Origin: a virus | Virus record (IMG/VR): IMGVR_UViG_3300050821_002611 | Location: 1 to 35,456 of that record | Length of the DNA: 35,456 bases | Direction: 5' to 3' (one strand) | In this document: in pieces, positions 30,618 through 35,456 of the stretch | Layout: every line of letters starts with the position of its first letter | Position numbering within the stretch: position 1 is the first letter of the stretch | Notes under the pieces: model-generated | The model's input: the letters and a program-made list of their open reading frames with translations, nothing else | Database searches by the model: none | What the model was told of the DNA's origin: nothing | Made by a program: the position numbers and the translations under genes

Positions 30618-32618
30618 TTACAGGCACTCGCCCCAATTCAGGCCGCTCTTGGTGTCAACGCGAATGGGCACGCTAATGGTCAAGGCTGTTTCCATGATCC
30701 GGTGAACCTCCGTAAAGGCGTCTTCGCAGTTGCCGGGGTCAGAGAAGTCTAACGAATCGTGGACGGTGTTGCGTGGTACGCCCGTCACGTCAAATACCCC
30801 AGCCTTCCAGCAGCGCAGCATGGCCGTTTTCATTAGGTCGCCTTCGCTACCCTGCAACTTGTAATTAAGCGCCTTGTGGGTATAGGCCCGGCGCACGTTG
30901 CCATAGCGCGCCACAGCCTCACTAAGCGGCAAGGCAGGCAATTCCACGCCGCGTTTGCGGTAAGCCGGTTCCCACAGGTCAAAACGGTTCATGCGGCCAA
31001 GGATCGTGCGCACGGTGCCAAATAACTGGGCTTCCTTGCTCACGGCGTCCATTGTGGATTTAACGTACGGTGCGCCTTCGTGGTAGGCTGCCAGCAGGGT
31101 TTTGGCTTCGTCCAGTGGCAGCGTCAGGATTTCGGCCAGGTGGTCAATGCCCATTCCGAAAATCAGGCCAAAGTTGACGTTCTTAACCGGCTTGCGTTCA
31201 ATCGCCATGCCGTTGACCCGCTTAATCAGGTCTTGTACTATTTTGTGGTAGTCTGCTTCTGGATCATTGCGAAAAACGCCGCGCACTTCTTCCGCCCCAT
31301 TACCAACCGCATAGTGCGCCAGAAATCTGTATTGTATTTGCGAGTAGTCGAACGACCGCCACGACGGGTGGCCAACGTCCGGCACAGTGATACTACGGAT
31401 AAGCGGGCCAATCCATTCGTCTTTGCTTGGTGCGTTTTCATAATTTGGGTTTGATGAAGAGAAGCGGCCAGTACGGGCACCGTTGCTGTCACCGCGTAGC
31501 GGGTGGAACTGGGGGTACACCTTGCCGTTAATATGCGCGTTTAGCGTGTACCCTTCAACAAAGGTGGTGCGCGTTTTGCTGACGCTGCGCACCTTTCGTA
31601 TCAGTGAGGCAACCGGGTGTTGTACTGTTTTTAAAAAGTCTTTGGTGAAGCTGGGCAAGCCTTCCGGGTTGCACGTGGTTGGATCAGTGTACGGGTACGC
31701 TATACCAAAGTTGTCAAAGACCTTTTTTAGCGAGTCCGCAGCGTCAACGTTGACTTCAAACCCGCAAAGGTTGCGCAGCTCTGCGGTGTGTTCGTTCTCT
31801 TTTTCAAGCAGCAAGTCCCGCACCTGTTCCGCACGTGGTATGTCAACCGTAATACCCTTCATTCGCATTTCAATCAGCAGGTAAATTAAATCGTTCTCCA
31901 TGAAAAACAGCTCTGTCAATCCAAGCTGTTCCAGCAGCGGCCACTGCTTGGCCATGATCCGGGGCGGCAGGTCTATATCGCCAAGAGCGTACGGCGCAGC
32001 CAGACAGGCCGGCGCCTTGTGGATATTGGCACGCTGCTTGGCATCGGCCTTGCCGCCGCAGTATGCGGCCAGCCAGCTAAACAATTCGCTGCCGGTCTTG
32101 CTTTCGCCAAGATATTTTTGCGCGAGTACTTCCAACGCCACCAGTGCGGAGTCGTCCAGCAGGGCTTCGGCAAACTGCACGTCCCACAGCGGGCCGCGCA
32201 CGTACACGCCTTCCTGCCGCAGCCAACCGCAATCGTACATTAGATTGGCGCCGCATTTGCTTTGATCCTCGCGGCCAAGTTCATGGCTAAGCCACGGTAG
32301 GATGCGCCCCGGATCGTAGTTTGTTTCCGGCAGCGTTTCGTGGCGCAGTGGAAAGTACCAACGTCCGTCATCGTCTGCGCCAATGGCAACACCAACCAAG
32401 TGACCTACGCCGCGAGCCCAGCCCGGCCCTTTAGTCAGCAGGTCAGGGTCAAAAGTTTCCGTGTCAATCGTCAGCACCTTGGCGCGGGACAGGTTGGGCA
32501 GGTCGCGCACGGGCTGCCACGTTGATGGCGGTACAGGCGGCTGAATGCGGACGTGCGTACGGTTGACGCGCTCCTTGCCCGTGTCCTGCCAGAACAAGCC
32601 TACGGCGTCGTGTCTCAT
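30618..32618 (-). CDS. family A DNA polymerase with 3'-5' exonuclease domain, 666 aa
   Basis: The proofreading domain has LTIDTETFDP (D52, E54), NLMYDCGWL (D129) and YALGDID (Y210, D214). The polymerase domain has TGRFSSSNPNYENAP, motif A FDYSQIQYR at 423-431, motif B RKPVKNVNFGLIFG at 475-488 and motif C VHDSLDF at 619-625. Catalytic Asp424 and Asp621 are present, but the usual Glu in DYSQIE is Gln429 and the usual HDE is HDS. The ATG at 32618 overlaps the upstream stop (ATGA); a frame back to 32660 would overlap further. It replicates the phage genome with the clamp and prim-pol. Confidence 0.95.
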   Translation of the reverse strand: MRHDAVGLFWQDTGKERVNRTHVRIQPPVPPSTWQPVRDLPNLSRAKVLTIDTETFDPDLLTKGPGWARGVGHLVGVAIGADDDGRWYFPLRHETLPETNYDPGRILPWLSHELGREDQSKCGANLMYDCGWLRQEGVYVRGPLWDVQFAEALLDDSALVALEVLAQKYLGESKTGSELFSWLAAYCGGKADAKQRANIHKAPACLAAPYALGDIDLPPRIMAKQWPLLEQLGLTELFFMENDLIYLLIEMRMKGITVDIPRAEQVRDLLLEKENEHTAELRNLCGFEVNVDAADSLKKVFDNFGIAYPYTDPTTCNPEGLPSFTKDFLKTVQHPVASLIRKVRSVSKTRTTFVEGYTLNAHINGKVYPQFHPLRGDSNGARTGRFSSSNPNYENAPSKDEWIGPLIRSITVPDVGHPSWRSFDYSQIQYRFLAHYAVGNGAEEVRGVFRNDPEADYHKIVQDLIKRVNGMAIERKPVKNVNFGLIFGMGIDHLAEILTLPLDEAKTLLAAYHEGAPYVKSTMDAVSKEAQLFGTVRTILGRMNRFDLWEPAYRKRGVELPALPLSEAVARYGNVRRAYTHKALNYKLQGSEGDLMKTAMLRCWKAGVFDVTGVPRNTVHDSLDFSDPGNCEDAFTEVHRIMETALTISVPIRVDTKSGLNWGECL

Positions 32619-32848
32619 TTGTCTAAGCGCAGATAGTGTTCGCAGTCGATTAAGTCCCACGCTACGTTTTCAGCCACGAACAGTAGCGGGTGGCTTTGGT
32701 GGTCAAGTAGAAAGTCGTTCAACGCCGTCTGTCCGTGAAAGTGTACTGGATTTTCTTTTAAGTAATCAGGGTTAGTACAATACGGGCCTTGCGCCACGTT
32801 GCGAAGTGTCCGGCAACTAGTACAAACAATAAAGTGCGCTTGGCTCAT
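32615..32848 (-). CDS. hypothetical Cys-containing protein, 77 aa
   Basis: It begins MSQAHFIVCTSCRTLRN and contains CxxC at residues 9-12, then YC, with a C-terminal acidic helix (NVAWDLIDCEHYLRLDK). The Cys arrangement suggests a possible small zinc-binding fold, though a complete four-ligand set is not clear. It is coupled by ATGA to both the clamp-like and polymerase genes, so it may be an accessory replication protein. No family recognised. Confidence 0.55.
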   Translation of the reverse strand: MSQAHFIVCTSCRTLRNVAQGPYCTNPDYLKENPVHFHGQTALNDFLLDHQSHPLLFVAENVAWDLIDCEHYLRLDK

Positions 32849-33846
32849 GGCTTTGTACCGCAGATTACGCCACGCGCCACTGATCCGGTGAACAGGGACG
32901 TAGCCGGGTAATTGTTAAACGCAATGAAGTCGGCCACGCCTTGCAAGTTCAGCAGGTGGTCAATGTTGAAGCAGCAGCCATTTGGCACGTTATCAATACT
33001 AATTGCCGTACCGCTAGATTGCGGCTGCGCGGTCGTGGCGATACAGCTACCGTGAAAGAACACCTGCCGGCGCTCATTGCAGAAAGGAGCCAAAACCGCC
33101 AAAGCGTCGAACAGTCCGGCAGGCACTGGAAACAGCGCAGGATGCGTTGTAGTGGCTTCCAGCATTTGTTCGACATTGGGCCATTTGCTTTCAAGCAACT
33201 GCGTCAGCAGCCGGCGCTGGCCGCTAAAATTAAACGTCAGGTTGTGCGTACCCATTTGTATTGATTCCGGCTCTTCGTCAATGCGCAGGATTTCGTCCAC
33301 GGCAGCGGCTGGAATGTTGACGCAGCCGTTGAAGGCTTGGCCCAGCCAATACTGTACAAGTACGATATTGTTGGTGGCACAGGCGCAGCCTTCGTTTAAC
33401 AGCACGCCGCAGCCCCACGGGCGGCTTTGGTCTGTGGAAATAAACGGGCGAAGCATGCGCAATGCCGGCAGTATCGGCATAGGCAGCGGCTGGACGTGGC
33501 CGCTGGGTTCCATTACCGGAAAGTCTGCAATACTAATGCAGTCAATCAACGTATGCAATTTGCCAGACAATACGGCCAGCTTGCCGGCGTCGTTGACGTA
33601 CATTTGTATTGTATCTTTGCAGGCGGCTATCGCCTTTAGGAACGGTTCGCCCTTTGGTACAACGGTCAAGTCAATGGGAATGCGGCAGCGCAAATGCACG
33701 ATCCCACTGTACCCGCCAATGAAGCCGTCTTTGACGTAGAAGTGAGACAATGCCGGTATATGGTCGTGCCGGGCTAACGATCCCTGTACAAAATTCAGGG
33801 CGTCAGCAATGCCGTGCAGCTCTTGCTTGGTTTTGGTCTTTTTCAC
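32845..33846 (-). CDS. sliding-clamp-like protein (DnaN-like), GTG start, 333 aa
   Basis: The order is that of phage beta-clamp proteins: ALNFVQGSLARHDHIPALSH near the start, GGYSGIVHL, then IQMYVNDAGKLAVLSGKLHT, ISIADFPVMEP, RPFISTDQSRPWGCGVLLNE, AATNN-like segment CACATNNIVLVQYWL and VNIPAAAVDEILRIDEEPES. A clamp would hold the adjacent polymerase on DNA. There is no ATG near the start; GTG at 33846 gives MKKTKTKQEL, while a TTG at 33852 would add two residues. A rho-independent terminator ends about 8 bases upstream of the start. The C-terminal quarter is less typical. Confidence 0.75.
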   Translation of the reverse strand: MKKTKTKQELHGIADALNFVQGSLARHDHIPALSHFYVKDGFIGGYSGIVHLRCRIPIDLTVVPKGEPFLKAIAACKDTIQMYVNDAGKLAVLSGKLHTLIDCISIADFPVMEPSGHVQPLPMPILPALRMLRPFISTDQSRPWGCGVLLNEGCACATNNIVLVQYWLGQAFNGCVNIPAAAVDEILRIDEEPESIQMGTHNLTFNFSGQRRLLTQLLESKWPNVEQMLEATTTHPALFPVPAGLFDALAVLAPFCNERRQVFFHGSCIATTAQPQSSGTAISIDNVPNGCCFNIDHLLNLQGVADFIAFNNYPATSLFTGSVARGVICGTKP

Positions 33847-33854
33847 GGGCAAGC

Positions 33855-33885
33855 AAAACCCGCTGCGCGAGTTGTGCGCAGCGGG
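33855..33885 (-). terminator. rho-independent terminator on the leftward strand
   Basis: On the minus strand CCCGCTGCGC, a 7-base loop, GCGCAGCGGG and then TTTT make a perfect 10-bp stem with a short U-run. It ends the transcript of the basic-protein gene, or attenuates before the clamp gene, because the clamp start lies only about 8 bases further. No separate promoter space is available. Confidence 0.7.
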
Positions 33886-33907
33886 TGGAACAGGTTGGGG
33901 TTATCAA

Positions 33908-34756
33908 TTATTTGCTAGCAACGCCGCTGTTGCCACGGCCTTTGAGGCCGTTAAAGCGCCGCCAGCGGGCGTAATGGACGGAAGCCGTCCACTGGTTGAC
34001 GTTGGCTGCTTTACAGGCATCCAAGACCGCCTGACGCAGCGCCGGGGCGCCGCTGTCTGCGCTGATCTTGTCTGCAATTTCCCACACCTTCACCGTTTTA
34101 AGGCTGGTGGGGCGCGGACGGGAAATGCCGTTTTGGGCGATGCAGCCGCGCGTGTTGGGCACTTTGACGCGAAGCTTGGCCAGTTCCTTGCGGTTGGTAA
34201 TCGGCTTGGCCGGCACGACCGGCTTGGCTTTGACGGGCGCTTTGGCCTTGACCTTTGCTTTGGGTGACGGCTTGGCCTTCGCCTTGGCCGTCTTTTTGAT
34301 CTTCTTTTTGGACATGGTTTTGTATGGTTTATCTTTTATGTACGGATTAGCCGTAAACGGTTTGACGGACGGTACAAATAGTACTCTTCCCAATTTCCGT
34401 ACACTTGTCGAGTACTGTTTTTGGTAGTCTTTCAAGTCGGGCGCAAGCGGCTTGGCAACGGCCTGTTGTTCACGTTTAGCCGCTGGGGTCTTGCTGGCTT
34501 TGAACGCGAGGCGACGGCCACGAGGCCAGCGCCGCAACGGGTGTACAACGGCGCCAAGAATGGGGTAATGCAGCCACGGTATGCGCCCGTAATCAGCATC
34601 GTACGACGCGTCCGGCTTTTCCGCCTGTTTGGTTATTTGTACACGATGCGTGGCATCGCTGCGGCGCTTGACGCCACGGAACACGATACCGTCAGCGGTC
34701 TTGACCTTGCGGGCGTACTCAAAGCCTTGTTCAGCTAGAGCAATAATAGTGTTCAT
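33908..34756 (-). CDS. basic histone-like DNA-binding protein with internal start, 282 aa
   Basis: Residues 1-147 are an unrecognised domain (begins MNTIIALAEQGFEYARKVKT), followed by a Lys/Ala/Pro-rich tract (KKKIKKTAKAKAKPSPKAKV) like histone H1 tails. Next comes a C-terminal domain (SLKTVKVWEIADKISADSGA, PALRQAVLDACKAANVNQWT, ASVHYARWRRFNGLK) found in phage DNA-binding proteins. An in-frame ATG at 34315 (MSKKKIKKTAK) would make the 135-residue C-terminal part alone, so two products are possible. The ATG overlaps the upstream stop (ATGA), and a terminator follows the stop. Confidence 0.65.
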   Translation of the reverse strand: MNTIIALAEQGFEYARKVKTADGIVFRGVKRRSDATHRVQITKQAEKPDASYDADYGRIPWLHYPILGAVVHPLRRWPRGRRLAFKASKTPAAKREQQAVAKPLAPDLKDYQKQYSTSVRKLGRVLFVPSVKPFTANPYIKDKPYKTMSKKKIKKTAKAKAKPSPKAKVKAKAPVKAKPVVPAKPITNRKELAKLRVKVPNTRGCIAQNGISRPRPTSLKTVKVWEIADKISADSGAPALRQAVLDACKAANVNQWTASVHYARWRRFNGLKGRGNSGVASK

Positions 34757-34974
34757 TGCGTGAGCTTGTTGCCCGTTAGTACGGTGGTTATGCGCCGGAT
34801 GTTTAGCGATGCACGTATGCTTTTATCAGCCGTGCTTTTTACGCTAACGAATGCGCCAAGCGCATCGGTTAATGAGTAGTAAATGCAGAGCTGTCCCGTT
34901 CCGGTTTGTTCAACAAAAGCCGTATCTGTACAAATGGCGTACACTACTGCGCGCCGTGGCTTACTTTTTGGCAT
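34753..34974 (-). CDS. hypothetical protein, 73 aa
   Basis: The product begins MPKSKPRRAVVYAICTDTAF and continues TGTGQLCIYYSLTDALGAFV, a short beta/alpha protein with a basic N-terminus. The ATG at 34974 lies 14 bases inside the end of the upstream gene. A longer reading back to 35178 would run through that gene and produces an Arg-rich non-biological N-terminus, so it is rejected. The stop overlaps the next start (ATGA). No family recognised. Confidence 0.55.
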   Translation of the reverse strand: MPKSKPRRAVVYAICTDTAFVEQTGTGQLCIYYSLTDALGAFVSVKSTADKSIRASLNIRRITTVLTGNKLTQ

Positions 34975-35209
34975 TGGCGTGCGCTTTCTTCTTTGGCGGC
35001 AGTGCCGCTTTCTGTGCAGCGATGATGCACGCTTCCGCAGCCTCTTGCGTGGGGAAGCGTGCAAGGTAGCCTTCACCTTTAACGTGGACGTGGCCTTGTA
35101 CGATAGTGACCTTTGTATTTGGGTACGACTTAAAGTAGTTGTCCCAAAGTGACTGGCTAGTGTTGTAGCAGCCGACATTGTTGCCGGCGAGTATGGTTAG
35201 TTGTGGCAT
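34961..35209 (-). CDS. hypothetical protein, 82 aa
   Basis: The ATG at 35209 gives MPQLTILAGNNVGCYNTSQS; a GTG at 35218 would add three residues. The middle (DNYFKSYPNTKVTIVQGHVH, VKGEGYLARFPTQEAAEACI) looks like a small alpha/beta domain and the end is Lys/Ala-rich (ALPPKKKAHANAKK). No known family. It follows the pentapeptide-repeat gene by a few bases in the leftward operon. Confidence 0.55.
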   Translation of the reverse strand: MPQLTILAGNNVGCYNTSQSLWDNYFKSYPNTKVTIVQGHVHVKGEGYLARFPTQEAAEACIIAAQKAALPPKKKAHANAKK

Positions 35210-35221
35210 GGTGGACACAGG

Positions 35222-35456
35222 TTACAAAACGAACGGTGCTAATTTTTCGCCGGCGCGGTCGTACCCGGCGCGGTCGTACCCGGCGCGGTTGTACCCGTCG
35301 CGGTCGTACCCGGCGCGGTCGTACCCGGCGCGGTCGTACCCGGCGCGGTTGTACCCGGCGCGGTTGTACCCGGCGCGGTCGTACCCGTCGCGGTCGTACC
35401 CGGCGCGGTCGTACCCGTCGCGGTCGTACCCGGCGCGGTCGTACCCGTCGCGGTCG
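35222..35456 (-). CDS. 3' part of pentapeptide-repeat (RAGYD/RDGYD) protein gene, open to right edge
   Basis: On the minus strand the frame is open from the window edge and reads D, then thirteen five-residue units of R-(A/D)-G-Y-(D/N), then RAGEKLAPFVL and TAA at 35224-35222. It has no start codon in this part. In a circular genome it continues the gene starting at base 59 in perfect phase, giving a 97-residue protein that is more than two-thirds repeat. Tyr-Asp-Arg repeats occur as low-complexity domains in some phage and eukaryotic proteins, and no enzyme is implied. The product is rich in Tyr and both charges, so multivalent binding is plausible (inference). Confidence 0.65.
   Translation of the reverse strand, partial: DRDGYDRAGYDRDGYDRAGYDRDGYDRAGYNRAGYNRAGYDRAGYDRAGYDRDGYNRAGYDRAGYDRAGEKLAPFVL
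35251..35456 (-). repeat. 15-bp tandem repeat, 13 full units plus a partial unit
   Basis: Units of 15 bases (plus strand CGGCGCGGTCGTACC) run to the window end without spacer. They differ at only two base positions, both of which change the encoded residue: Ala/Asp and Asp/Asn. Each unit contains GTAC. The end of the window inside the repeat is what an assembler does at a tandem array, so unit number is not certain. Confidence 0.9.

Noticed and set aside
34974-35178. Long N-terminal extension of the 73-residue protein
   Set aside because: It would run through the upstream gene and gives an Arg/Lys-rich stretch typical of a wrong frame.
35251-35456. CRISPR array
   Set aside because: The 15-base units are directly tandem without spacers and form a continuous coding frame.
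35251-35456. Diversity-generating retroelement variable repeat
   Set aside because: The A-containing Tyr codon is invariant, no reverse transcriptase or template repeat is seen, and variation is limited to two sites.
1-35456. Lysogeny module (integrase, attachment site, CI repressor)
   Set aside because: No recombinase motif or repressor-protease was seen in any frame; the only regulator is the 90-residue HTH protein.

Overview
The window is a tailed double-stranded DNA bacteriophage genome, apparently complete or nearly so. It has an HK97-fold head module (small and large terminase, HK97-type portal, S78 prohead protease, major capsid protein). It also has a siphovirus-type tail module: gp8-like connector, head closure, gp10-like and DUF3168-like completion proteins, tail tube, tail assembly chaperones, a 666-residue tape measure, distal tail proteins, an NlpC-like peptidase and a large tail-tip hub. 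No integrase, CI-type repressor, tRNA, CRISPR array or insertion sequence was found, so a lytic lifestyle is the default reading. The host cannot be named. Almost no gene has a Shine-Dalgarno sequence; starts are instead preceded by A-rich leaders, and signal peptides end in AQAQ-like sites. This fits a moderately GC-rich Bacteroidota host better than an SD-dependent one (inference).

There are two transcriptional arms. A divergent control region (2596-2711) carries a perfect 16-bp palindrome. Leftward from it runs a tightly overlapping operon of small, mostly unknown genes (2595 down to 1). Rightward lies a small helix-turn-helix regulator, a prim-pol/DUF3987 replication protein, an iteron-rich non-coding stretch that looks like an origin (5143-5420), a PDDEXK nuclease and an HNH nuclease. 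The packaging, head and tail genes follow to 30375. A convergent intergenic region with hairpins (30376-30617) separates these from a leftward block at the right end: family A DNA polymerase, a small Cys-containing protein, a sliding-clamp-like protein, a terminator, a histone-like basic protein and small proteins.

The two window ends appear to be adjacent. A leftward gene that starts at base 59 runs off the left edge. It continues exactly in frame into the leftward RAGYD/RDGYD pentapeptide-repeat reading frame entering from the right edge, which stops at 35222. Joining base 1 to base 35456 gives a 97-codon gene and merges both leftward blocks into a single early operon of about 7.4 kb (2595 to 30618 around the circle). 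The window is therefore best read as a circular (or circularly permuted) genome of 35,456 bp with one early and one late arm.

The most unusual part is 13514-21809. Genes that would normally sit together (capsid, connector, head closure) are separated by two cargo blocks. These encode secreted fibre-like proteins with Sec signal peptides, an unsecreted/secreted paralogue pair, a 445-residue protein built of about nineteen 20-residue repeats, a large lipoprotein with a C-terminal membrane segment, and several small membrane proteins. One small head-region gene contains an in-frame amber codon.
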